DNA of 64,000 nt from Brachybacterium faecium DSM 4810 (lineage in GTDB: Bacteria; Actinomycetota; Actinomycetes; Actinomycetales; Dermabacteraceae). Under the pieces are notes generated by a model. The model was not told where the DNA came from. It saw only the letters and a list, made by a program, of their open reading frames with translations, and made no database searches. The position numbers and the translations under genes are program-made. Positions 52,440 through 60,237 of the stretch are shown one piece after another (position 1 is the stretch's first letter; every line of letters begins with the position of its first letter). The stretch covers positions 2,790,001-2,854,000 of the forward strand of contig CP001643.1 of the NCBI GenBank assembly GCA_000023405.1, written 5' to 3'.

Positions 52440-53728
52440 TCGGAGAAGAAGCCGTCCATCTCCGCGGCCGCGGCGTCGGCCGCCTCCTGGACCGGGGTGC
52501 CGCCGAGGATGTCGCCCAGCAGGGTGCTGATCGTCTTCGCGCCCTCGATCTTGCCCCACGCCGGGGTGACCGGCACCGGCCGGCCGCCCTCGACCATCTG
52601 CGTGGCGAAGACCTCGGTGAGCTCGTCACCGCCGGCGACCACCTCGTCCACGGCGTCGGTGGTGCCGGGGAAGTAATTCGTCTCCTCCGCCCAGCGGGTG
52701 GCGAAGTCGCCGGTGGTGATGAGCTTGATCAGCTCGAAGGCGAGCTCGGGCTCCTGCGTCTCGGTGAAGCGGCACATGAGGGAGCCGCCCAGGAAGGAGG
52801 GTGCGACGGCGCCGTCCTTCGACGGGAGGGTGAACGCGACGAGCTTCTCCCCGAGCTCGGGGTTGTCCTGGCGGATGGTCGCCGGGGTCCAGGAGCCGGA
52901 GATGAACATCGGCACCTTCTCCTGGAGGAAGGCCGCGAGCGCGTCCGTCTCCATCCAGGTGGTGGCCGCGGCGGTCGAGGAGTTGTGCTTCAGGGCCAGG
53001 TCCGTGTACCAGGTCAGGCCCTCGACGGCCCCGGGGGCGTTGATGGTCGCCTTCCACGCGCCGTCCTGCTCCTCGGCGATCAGACCGCCGGCGCCCCAGA
53101 TGAAGGAGACGGCAGGGAAGATGCTCACCCCGAGCACGGGGAAGGAGATCCAGTCCGGGTTGTGCTCCTCGAGGGCGGTGATCATCGTCAGCAGCTCGTC
53201 CCAGTTCTGGGGCTGGGAATTCACCCCGGCCTCCTCGAGCATGTCGCGGTTGGCGAGGATCGAGCGGACCCCTGCGTACCACGGCATCCCGTACATCGCC
53301 CCGTCGAGCGTGCCGGCCTCGACCAGGCCCTCGACGAGGCCGTCGACGAGACCGGCGGCCTCGATGTCCTCGGTGAGATCGTCGATGCCGCCGGCGTCCG
53401 CGAACTCGGGGACCCAGGTGGTGCCCACCTCCGCGACGTCGGGCCCGGTGCCGCCGGCCATGGCGGTGACGAATTTGTCGTGCGCGCCGTCCCAGGGCTG
53501 CACCTGGACGTCGAGGGTCGCGCCGGTGGCCTCGGTGAACGCCTCCTTGAGCTCCTCGATGTAGGTGTCGGCCGAGGCGTTGGTGCCCTCCATCAGCCAG
53601 AAGGTGAGGGTCTTGCCCTCGCCGTCGACCTCTCCCCCGGAGCCGCCGGAGTCCCCTCCGCAGGCGGCGAGGGCGAGGGAGGCCGAGCCCGCCGCGCCGG
53701 CGGCGAGAGCGTGTCGTCGAGTGATCAT
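52436..53728 (-). CDS. Sugar-binding lipoprotein of ABC importer
   Basis: A 430-residue extracellular solute-binding protein of family 1. The signal peptide has a twin-arginine-like start (MITRRHALAAGAAG) and a lipobox LAAC (C23), followed by a Gly/Ser linker. The body shows TLTFWLMEG and the usual two-lobe pattern. AAAGGAG precedes the ATG. Gene order with NagZ and AnmK suggests binding of a cell-wall disaccharide; that is inference. Confidence 0.9.
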   Translation of the reverse strand: MITRRHALAAGAAGSASLALAACGGDSGGSGGEVDGEGKTLTFWLMEGTNASADTYIEELKEAFTEATGATLDVQVQPWDGAHDKFVTAMAGGTGPDVAEVGTTWVPEFADAGGIDDLTEDIEAAGLVDGLVEGLVEAGTLDGAMYGMPWYAGVRSILANRDMLEEAGVNSQPQNWDELLTMITALEEHNPDWISFPVLGVSIFPAVSFIWGAGGLIAEEQDGAWKATINAPGAVEGLTWYTDLALKHNSSTAAATTWMETDALAAFLQEKVPMFISGSWTPATIRQDNPELGEKLVAFTLPSKDGAVAPSFLGGSLMCRFTETQEPELAFELIKLITTGDFATRWAEETNYFPGTTDAVDEVVAGGDELTEVFATQMVEGGRPVPVTPAWGKIEGAKTISTLLGDILGGTPVQEAADAAAAEMDGFFSE

Positions 53729-54184
53729 GGGTGACTCCTTTGTCGATTCCCACGCGGCGCCCGGCCCGCAGGCCGTGCCGTGGGGAGGTGCTCACTGCGT
53801 CGTGGACTGGCGGCGAAAATATCACGCCACAGGCCGGCGGAACGGTCCGCATCGACCTCGCCGCGCATATTACACAACCGCCTTGCAAAATAGAACACCC
53901 CGCCCCGCGCACCTCGTGGACCAGCGGTTCTCGCGCCATGACCACCCAGGCCGACGGGCACACACGGGGCGGACGGGACAACGCCGGCCGACGGACGCAC
54001 ACCGGGAGAATGCCGGCCGACGGACGCACACCGGGAGAATGCCGGCCGACGAGCGCACGCCGGAAGGATGCCGGCCGACGGACGGGCGCACACAGCCGAC
54101 GGGCCGGGAGGGGGCAGTGCCCCGTCCCGGCCCGTCGGCCCGTCCACCGGCTCTCCGGTGGTCAGCTGCTCACGTGCTCTGCGC
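53729..54184. promoter_or_regulatory. 456-bp spacer upstream of the importer operon
   Basis: An AT-richer patch at 53810-53910 stands out. Read leftward it holds TTCTAT, 17 bases and TAATAT (53872-53867), a plausible promoter giving a leader of about 130 bases. A GATATT stretch at about 53826-53835 could be a second -10. The left half carries the 29-bp tandem repeat. No credible ORF was found. Confidence 0.45.
53983..54093. repeat. 29-bp tandem repeat, three and a half copies
   Basis: Units 53983-54011 and 54012-54040 are identical (start GCCGGCCGACGGACGC). 54041-54069 is a diverged copy and 54070-54093 a partial one. A weaker relative precedes at about 53948-53982. Located between the Gfo/Idh/MocA gene and the importer promoter. 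Confidence 0.85.
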
Positions 54185-55477
54185 TCACTCGGCGAGCACT
54201 CCCTGCGCGGCCTCCTGCGCCGCGTACAGCGCCTCGAGGTCGATCGGCTCCTGGTCGGCGTCGAGATCGACCACGGGCAGCGGGCAGTCGCCGAGGTCGC
54301 GGATCTCCAGCCGCTCGCCGCCCTGGTTCATCGACTGATGGGCGATGACGCCGGGCAGCGTGTACCGGGCGGACTGCCAGGCGTTGACCACGGGCTGGTG
54401 GCCGTCCACCACGGCGCGGGCGAAGTCGTCGACCAGGAAGTGGTGCGCTCCCTCGTGCCCGTTGGGCATGCCCTGGAACTCCTTGGGCAGTCGCGCCTGG
54501 TGGTGCGCGGGGGCCGAGCCGGCCACGAAGGCGTCGCGCAGGGCCGGGGAGACGTCCGCCAGGCGCGGGTCGTCCAGGCTCATGGTGGCGCCGGTGCGGA
54601 TCAGGTCGGTCACGTCCAGCACGCGCTTCTTGTCGTGCCAGTAGGTGACGTCGATGGTCTCCTCGAAGCTCGACTCCTCGCCGAAGAAGCGGAAGCGGGA
54701 CTCGCGCTTGTGGCTGGGGTAACCCACCCGGCGCAGCTCGTTGGTGCGGAAGGCGCCGCCGTTGTCCATCCCGAACAGGGCGAAGGCGTTGGAGACGTCG
54801 TTGCCGAACATCGAGACGTCCTTGTCGAACACGCCGTCGCCGCGGGTGTCGGGCCGGCCCAGCGCGGAGACCGAGGTGGCGTGGCGCTCGTCGATCACGC
54901 CGAGGATGCCGCCGATGGAGTGGGTCGGGTAGAGCAGGGGCGGGTAGGAGGCGGTGGACTTCCACTGCTCGCCGCCGGAGTATTTGTAGGCGTCGTAGAA
55001 GCCCAGGTCCATGTCGTGGACGTAGTCGCCCTCGGCGTAGAACACCTCGCCGAACACCCCGGTGCGGTGGATGCGGCGGGCCAGGACCACGGCGGCGTTG
55101 TACTGGCTGGTCTCGCCCATCATGTAGACGAGCCCGGTGCGCTGCACCTCCTCGGTGATCGCCCGGATCTCCTCCTCCTCGATCGCCATCGGCACCGCGG
55201 AGTACACGTGTTTGCCGGCGCGCAGCGCGGCCAGGGCGTGCTCGCCGTGGGTCCAGCGCTGGGTGAAGATCGCGACGGCGTCGACATCGGAGGCGAGCAG
55301 CTCCTCGAGGGTGTCGTAGCGGCCGGCGAAGCGGATGCCCCGCTCCTCGAGCGCGTCGATCCGTTCGGGCACCGAGTCGACGGCGTACAGCGCGTCGATC
55401 TCGGGATGGGCGGCGAAGAGCTCCGCGAAGTGGGAGCCGAACTGGCCGATCCCGACGATCCCCAGCGTGAAAGACAT
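54185..55477 (-). CDS. Gfo/Idh/MocA-family oxidoreductase
   Basis: A 430-residue NAD(P)-dependent sugar or polyol dehydrogenase. The nucleotide motif is GIVGIGQFGSHFAELFAAHP (6-25) and the family marker is AGKHVYSAVPMA (91-102), where the usual EKP is replaced by AVP. The C-terminal domain (about 125-400) has the GETSQY and GGERL elements of the alpha/beta sandwich. AAGGAGG sits before the ATG. It is on the same strand as the amino-sugar importer operon and may share its pathway, but the substrate is unknown. Confidence 0.85.
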   Translation of the reverse strand: MSFTLGIVGIGQFGSHFAELFAAHPEIDALYAVDSVPERIDALEERGIRFAGRYDTLEELLASDVDAVAIFTQRWTHGEHALAALRAGKHVYSAVPMAIEEEEIRAITEEVQRTGLVYMMGETSQYNAAVVLARRIHRTGVFGEVFYAEGDYVHDMDLGFYDAYKYSGGEQWKSTASYPPLLYPTHSIGGILGVIDERHATSVSALGRPDTRGDGVFDKDVSMFGNDVSNAFALFGMDNGGAFRTNELRRVGYPSHKRESRFRFFGEESSFEETIDVTYWHDKKRVLDVTDLIRTGATMSLDDPRLADVSPALRDAFVAGSAPAHHQARLPKEFQGMPNGHEGAHHFLVDDFARAVVDGHQPVVNAWQSARYTLPGVIAHQSMNQGGERLEIRDLGDCPLPVVDLDADQEPIDLEALYAAQEAAQGVLAE

Positions 55478-55541
55478 ACTTCCTCCTTGAAATTAAGTGT
55501 TGGGAAGAACGCTACGACACGCGCGCAGGTCGCGGCAAGCC

Positions 55542-56870
55542 TCAGAGCCGGCGCCAGCGGCCCGACCGCCAGACATCGCGCCACGGCGGCACCTCACGGC
55601 CCTGCGCCGCCATCCGTCGCCGCAGCGTGCGGCGGGAGACGAGCATGCCCGCCACTCCGATCCCGAGCAGCGGCAGCTGCACCGCGAAGGCGAGGCGGAA
55701 CGCCTCCAGGTCGTAGTCCCCGTCGGGCCGCAGCAGGTCGAGCACCACGCCGATGAGCAGGATCGCGGTGAGCCCGCCGATGAAGCCGCCCATGATCACC
55801 ACGCCGGTCGCGGTGCCCAGGCGGTGGCGGGCCAGATCCGTGCGCGGGAAGTCGAAGCCGATGCTGCTGCCCGGCCCGCCGATCGAGAACCCCGAGACCA
55901 GCACGAGGAGCAGCCAGAGGGGCGCCGGGCCGGGCCACAGCACGAGCGCGAGCAGCGGCACCACGATGGTCGCCACGATCAGCAGCACCAGCGTGGAGCG
56001 GCGCAGCGGGTGGCGCTGGGTGAGCGCGCCGATCAGCGGGCCGCCCACCACGGCGACCACCACCAGCACCGTCATCACGGCCGAGGCCGCCGGACGGCTG
56101 AGCCCCTCCCCCGCGGTGAGATACGGATAGCCCCACATCATGGAGAACGCGATCCCGGTGAAGCCCGCGGTGAAGTGGGTGAAGAAGCCCAGCTGGGTGG
56201 AGGGGTGGCGGACGATCCGCGCGAGCACCAGCGGGATCTTCGTGAGATCCTGCCGCACCCGGGGCCGCGGGATCCCCGGCGGCGTCGCCCGCACCACGAG
56301 CAGGGCGAGCAGCGCCCCGATCGCGCTCACCGAGGCGGCCGAGGTGAAGGCGGTGCCCCATCCGGCCATGCTCAGCACGGCCACGAAGGGCACCGCGGAG
56401 GCGATCTGCCCCACCTGGCCGAAGATGCCCGTGAGCTGGGTGAGCACGGGGACCCGCTGCGCGGGGAACCAGGCCGGGACCAGGCGGATCGCGCTCGAGA
56501 AGGTCAGCGCGTCGCCGGCGCCGAGCACGATCCGCGCCGCCATCGCCACACCCACCGTCTCGGTCTGCGCCATGAGCAGCTGCCCGGTGCCCATCAGCAG
56601 CGCCCCGGCGACGAGGGTGACGCGGGAGCCGTAGCGGTCCAGGAGCAGTCCGGCCGGGATCTGGGACAGCGCGTAGACGGCCAGCTGCAGCACCACGAAC
56701 GTGGAGACGATCGTCGCGGAGGCGCCGAAGCGCTCGGTCGCCTCGAGCCCGGCGACGCCCATGGTGGTGCGCTGCAGCACCGCGATCGCGTACGCCGTCA
56801 CGGCGGCGATCCACACCACGTAGGCGCGGGCCCCACCGAGTGCGGGGGCGGGCGCTGCGGGCGTGGTCAT
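55542..56870 (-). CDS. MFS transporter
   Basis: A 442-residue 12-helix major facilitator of the nitrate/anion-cation symporter-like group. LLLDRYGSR occupies the conserved loop 2-3 position, and helices alternate regularly to residue 410. It lies 64 bp upstream of the Gfo/Idh/MocA gene on the same strand, so co-transcription is likely. AAGGA lies before the ATG. Substrate unknown. Confidence 0.85.
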   Translation of the reverse strand: MTTPAAPAPALGGARAYVVWIAAVTAYAIAVLQRTTMGVAGLEATERFGASATIVSTFVVLQLAVYALSQIPAGLLLDRYGSRVTLVAGALLMGTGQLLMAQTETVGVAMAARIVLGAGDALTFSSAIRLVPAWFPAQRVPVLTQLTGIFGQVGQIASAVPFVAVLSMAGWGTAFTSAASVSAIGALLALLVVRATPPGIPRPRVRQDLTKIPLVLARIVRHPSTQLGFFTHFTAGFTGIAFSMMWGYPYLTAGEGLSRPAASAVMTVLVVVAVVGGPLIGALTQRHPLRRSTLVLLIVATIVVPLLALVLWPGPAPLWLLLVLVSGFSIGGPGSSIGFDFPRTDLARHRLGTATGVVIMGGFIGGLTAILLIGVVLDLLRPDGDYDLEAFRLAFAVQLPLLGIGVAGMLVSRRTLRRRMAAQGREVPPWRDVWRSGRWRRL

Positions 56871-57086
56871 GGCGATCCTTCGTGGAGGTGGGGAGGCGTC
56901 TGGGCCAGTCGGACCGGGCGCCTCGGGCGCCCTTCCCGCTGCGGCAGGGCCCCGACCGCCCATGAGGTTATCGGGGGCTCGTGCCCCGCGGTAGTGATGT
57001 CCGCCCGTTGCCCCGGACGGTGGTGACCGGCGGGACATCGACAAAGGTCGCTGGGCGCGCGGAGGACGCCGTGCTTCGCTGGAGCG

Positions 57087-57605
57087 ATGCACCCCCTCGC
57101 GAAGCGTCGCTGCCTGGCCTATCTCACCGATTGCCTCCCCTATCTCGGCACCGCAGCGGCCACGGCGCCGGTCGGCGTCGTCCTGGCCACCACCACGGAG
57201 CTCGGCGCGAGTCGCCTGTACAGCCGCCTGATCAGCGCGGTGCCGCCCGCGATCGCCACCGTCGTCACGGCACGGGCGGAGTCCGGGCCGCACCGGGCCA
57301 CCTGGGGCAAGCGCCGGCAGGGGCTCACGGTGCTGACCGTCGACGGGGCGCCGCTGAGCGGGGGCCGGGCGCTCGCACGCAGCGTCGTGAAGGTCTTCGT
57401 GCCCTGGCAGCTGGGGCACCTCACCGCCGTGGGCGCGGCCTGGGGCGGCTTCGAGGACGGCGACGTCCTCACCTACGCGGCATCGATCGCGGTCTACCTC
57501 GTGATCGGCGTGTACGCCTGGACGAGTCTGCGGGGCAGCGGGCGCGGGGTGCACGACCTGCTGGCGCGCAGCCGCGTCGTCGGCCTCGTCCGGGTCGGGG
57601 CCTGA
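57087..57605 (+). CDS. RDD-family membrane protein
   Basis: A 172-residue protein with the RDD pattern: AKRRCLAYLTDCLPYL at the start of helix one and ATWGKRRQGLTVLTVDG in the middle, ending with GVHDLLARSRVV. Three to four helices. Members are poorly characterised and may exchange sodium for protons in some cases. GGAG precedes the ATG closely. Monocistronic and convergent with the aminotransferase gene. Confidence 0.8.
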   Translation: MHPLAKRRCLAYLTDCLPYLGTAAATAPVGVVLATTTELGASRLYSRLISAVPPAIATVVTARAESGPHRATWGKRRQGLTVLTVDGAPLSGGRALARSVVKVFVPWQLGHLTAVGAAWGGFEDGDVLTYAASIAVYLVIGVYAWTSLRGSGRGVHDLLARSRVVGLVRVGA

Positions 57606-57657
57606 CGCGCTCAGCGCCCTCGGCCCGCACCCCCGGGCGCGCCCGTCGGCCCCGAGC

Positions 57658-58749
57658 TCAGCGCTCGCGCCAGGCCGCGGCGATCTCGATCAGCAGATCG
57701 TTGGCCTCCTGCTCGGCGATCGTGGCCCGCACCCCGTCGGTGCCGTAGGCGCGCAGCACCAGGCCGCGGGCGTCCGCGAACTCGGCGAACTCGGCGCTCT
57801 GCCCGCCCAGGGGGAAGTACACGAAGTTGCCCTGCGAGGCGGGCAGCTGCCAGCCCTGTTCGGCGAGCGCGGCGAGCACCCGGGAGCGTTCGGAGCGGAT
57901 CCACTCCGCGCGATGCTCGAGCTCCTCCTGCACCGCGGGCTGCAGGCTCGCGAGCGCACCGGCCTGCGCGGGCGAGCTGGCGCCGAAGGGCACGGTGACC
58001 TGGCTGAGCGCCCGCGCCAGCCGCGGGTGGGCGACCGCGTAGCCGATGCGCAGCCCGGCCAGGCCCTGCAGCTTCGAGAAGGTGCGCAGCAGCACCACGT
58101 TGCCGTGGCGGCGGAAGATCCCGGCGGTGCCGAGCACCGTGGCGGGGTCGTGGAACTCGCGATAGGCCTCGTCGATCGCGACCACCACGTGCTCCGGCAC
58201 CCGGGCCAGGAACTCCTCCACCTGGTCGGTGGACAGCGAGGGACCGGTGGGGTTGTTCGGGGTGCACAGCAGCACCAGGCGGGTGCGGTCGGTGATCGCC
58301 GCGGCCATCGCCTCCAGATCGTGCTCGCCCGTGGCGGTGACCGGCACCGCGACCGACACCCCGCCGTGGGAGCCGACGAGGATCGGGTACGCCTCGAAGG
58401 AACGCCAGGCGTGGACGACCTCGTCCCCCTCCCCCACCAGGGCGCGCACCAGATCCCCGGAGACGGCGACGGAGCCCGTGGACAGGGCGATCTGTGCCGG
58501 CTCCACGCCGTGCTTCGCCCCGAGCCGCTCCCGCAGCTCGCCCGCGGCCGCGTCCGGGTAGCGGTGCGTCGCCCCGAGCGAGGCGATCACCGCGTCGCGC
58601 ACCGCCGGCACCGGCGGGAACGGCGACTCGTTGGAGGAGATCTTGTACCGCAGGATGCCGTCGTCGGCCGCGGGCTTGCCGGCCACGTAGGCGGGCAGGC
58701 CCTCGAGGGTGGGGCGCAGGCGGATGTTCTCGGCGGGCTGGTCGAACAT
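57658..58749 (-). CDS. hisC: Histidinol-phosphate / aromatic aminotransferase
   Basis: A 363-residue PLP aminotransferase. ISSNESPFPP is the substrate-binding start, CTPNNPTGP and DEAYREF contact PLP, and the Schiff-base lysine is in FSKLQGLAGLRIGYA. It is not in a his operon, which favours the HisC2/Pat branch that handles aromatic amino acids; the sequence does not decide this. Sixteen bases after the hydrolase stop, so the two are probably co-transcribed. Confidence 0.85.
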   Translation of the reverse strand: MFDQPAENIRLRPTLEGLPAYVAGKPAADDGILRYKISSNESPFPPVPAVRDAVIASLGATHRYPDAAAGELRERLGAKHGVEPAQIALSTGSVAVSGDLVRALVGEGDEVVHAWRSFEAYPILVGSHGGVSVAVPVTATGEHDLEAMAAAITDRTRLVLLCTPNNPTGPSLSTDQVEEFLARVPEHVVVAIDEAYREFHDPATVLGTAGIFRRHGNVVLLRTFSKLQGLAGLRIGYAVAHPRLARALSQVTVPFGASSPAQAGALASLQPAVQEELEHRAEWIRSERSRVLAALAEQGWQLPASQGNFVYFPLGGQSAEFAEFADARGLVLRAYGTDGVRATIAEQEANDLLIEIAAAWRER

Positions 58750-58765
58750 GCCGCCAGGGTATGCC

Positions 58766-59650
58766 TCAGCGCAGCAGGGAGAGGATCTCGTCCGCGACCA
58801 GCTCGGGTTCGGTGACGGGGATCAGATGGCCGGAGCGCTGCGCCTCGACGAGGCGGCCCGCCCGATGGGCACGGGCGGTGGCGGCGTGGGCGGCCGAGAG
58901 CCCGTCGCGCACCGCCCTGTCCAGCGCGCCGGCCCGGCGGCCCGAGAGCACGGTGAGCGGCACCGCGTCGAGCATGAGCGGATGCCGCTGCAGGAAGCGC
59001 AGGCCGCGCACCACATGGGCGCTCTCCGCACGTATCGCCGCCGCTGCGGCAGGGGTGGCGACGGCGTCGACCGCGGCAGAGCGATACGGCTCGGGCAGGG
59101 CGGCCATCTGGGCGCGCAGGAGCGGGCGCAGCAGGCCGAGGCGAGCCAGCGCCGCCAGCAGCGGGCCCTGCACGGCCGACTGCACCTGCATCGCGCGGGA
59201 GAAGTACATCTGCGCGTGCTCGTCGGAGGGGTCCACCAGCACCAGGCCTGCGAGCTGCTCCCCCGGCTCCGGGCCGGCGGCGAGGAGACGCGCGAGCGCC
59301 ATGCGGGCCACGGGGCCGCCCCAGCTGTGGCCGGCCAGCACCAGCCGCTCGTGCGGGATCGCCGCGCACAGTGCGACGAGGTCGCTCGCCAGCCGCGCGA
59401 GATCGCGGGGGCGGAGATCGGGATCGGACGCGCCGTATCCGGCACGGTCATAGGCGAGGACGCGCACGTGCGGGGCGAGATGCTCCATCACCGGCCCCCA
59501 GCTCAGGGCTGCGGCGCCCATGCCCGCCTCGAGGACCACGAGGTCAGGTCCCTCGCCCCATGACACGGCGTGCAGGCGGCGACCGTCCTCCAGCTGCACC
59601 CCGTGCTCCGTCGGACGGGCGGCGGGTCCGGGCGGGGACGAGAGGTTCAT
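58766..59650 (-). CDS. Alpha/beta-fold hydrolase
   Basis: A 294-residue cytosolic hydrolase. The oxyanion loop is near LEAGMGAAALSW, the nucleophile serine is in LAGHSWGG, the acid is probably in the VLSGRRAGALD region and the histidine in SGHLIPV. Typical of esterases and haloalkane dehalogenase-like proteins; substrate unknown. The ATG at 59650 lies six bases after CACGAT, another leaderless layout. Upstream of the aminotransferase gene. Confidence 0.82.
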   Translation of the reverse strand: MNLSSPPGPAARPTEHGVQLEDGRRLHAVSWGEGPDLVVLEAGMGAAALSWGPVMEHLAPHVRVLAYDRAGYGASDPDLRPRDLARLASDLVALCAAIPHERLVLAGHSWGGPVARMALARLLAAGPEPGEQLAGLVLVDPSDEHAQMYFSRAMQVQSAVQGPLLAALARLGLLRPLLRAQMAALPEPYRSAAVDAVATPAAAAAIRAESAHVVRGLRFLQRHPLMLDAVPLTVLSGRRAGALDRAVRDGLSAAHAATARAHRAGRLVEAQRSGHLIPVTEPELVADEILSLLR

Positions 59651-59749
59651 CGCCGCATCGTGGCACGCCGCCGTGCACAGCGGCGGCCGTGCCCACCACG
59701 ACCCGCCAGAAGTGGGGATATCCCGGATGCGCCGCTGCCCGCGGCGGCG

Positions 59750-59755
59750 GACAAT
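59750..59755 (+). promoter_or_regulatory. GACAAT -10 box, leaderless promoter
   Basis: GACAAT is followed by six bases (GGGGCC) and the ATG at 59762. The identical hexamer precedes purB with the same spacing. Confidence 0.5.
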
Positions 59756-59761
59756 GGGGCC

Positions 59762-60154
59762 ATGAGATTCCTCGGCCACATCATCGTCACCGGCCTCGCG
59801 CTGTGGGTCACCGCGCTGATCCTGCCCGGCATGAACCTGGGCGACGACAGCGCGAGCCTGCTCACGCAGGTCCTCACCATCGGGGCGATCGCGCTGATCC
59901 TGGCGCTGATCGACACCATCGTGAAGCCGGTGCTGTCCTTCCTCACCTTCCCCATCACGTGCCTCACGCTGGGGCTGTTCCAGCTGGTCATCAACACGCT
60001 GATGCTGCTGCTGGCGGGCTGGGTCTCGGGTCTCGCCGGGCTCACGCTGCAGTTCGACAGCTTCTGGTGGGCGCTGCTGGCCGGCGTGATCATCGGCATC
60101 CTCTCCGCGATCGTCGAGGCCGTCACCGGGCTCGGGGAGCGCGCCGAGGACTGA
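59762..60154 (+). CDS. Small four-helix membrane protein, phage-holin-4 superfamily
   Basis: A 130-residue protein with four hydrophobic segments and the family marks LDTIVKPVL-like IDTIVKPVLSFLTFPITCLTLGLF and FWWALLAGVIIGI. Widely conserved in actinobacteria as Phage_holin_4_2 (PF04020 type), although there is no phage context here. Role unknown. A 19-bp hairpin follows. Confidence 0.85.
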   Translation: MRFLGHIIVTGLALWVTALILPGMNLGDDSASLLTQVLTIGAIALILALIDTIVKPVLSFLTFPITCLTLGLFQLVINTLMLLLAGWVSGLAGLTLQFDSFWWALLAGVIIGILSAIVEAVTGLGERAED

Positions 60155-60178
60155 TCGCCCCCGCCCGCCCGAGCACCG

Positions 60179-60228
60179 TCGCAGGACCTCCCGCCCCTGG
60201 TCTCCCCACGGGGCGGGAGGTCCTGCGA
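60179..60228 (+). terminator. 19-bp hairpin ending ten bases before the amylosucrase start
   Basis: Arms 60179-60197 and 60210-60228 are perfectly complementary with a 12-base loop. The ATG of the amylosucrase gene is at 60238. It should terminate the upstream gene, yet leaves no room for a promoter for the next. Confidence 0.8.
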
Positions 60229-60237
60229 TCATGAGGC

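Noticed and set aside
53983-54093. CRISPR-like 29-bp repeats
   Set aside because: The unit length is CRISPR-like but there are no spacers between the copies.
59762-60154. Prophage remnant, from the holin-like name
   Set aside because: The family is a common chromosomal membrane protein; no other phage gene lies nearby.
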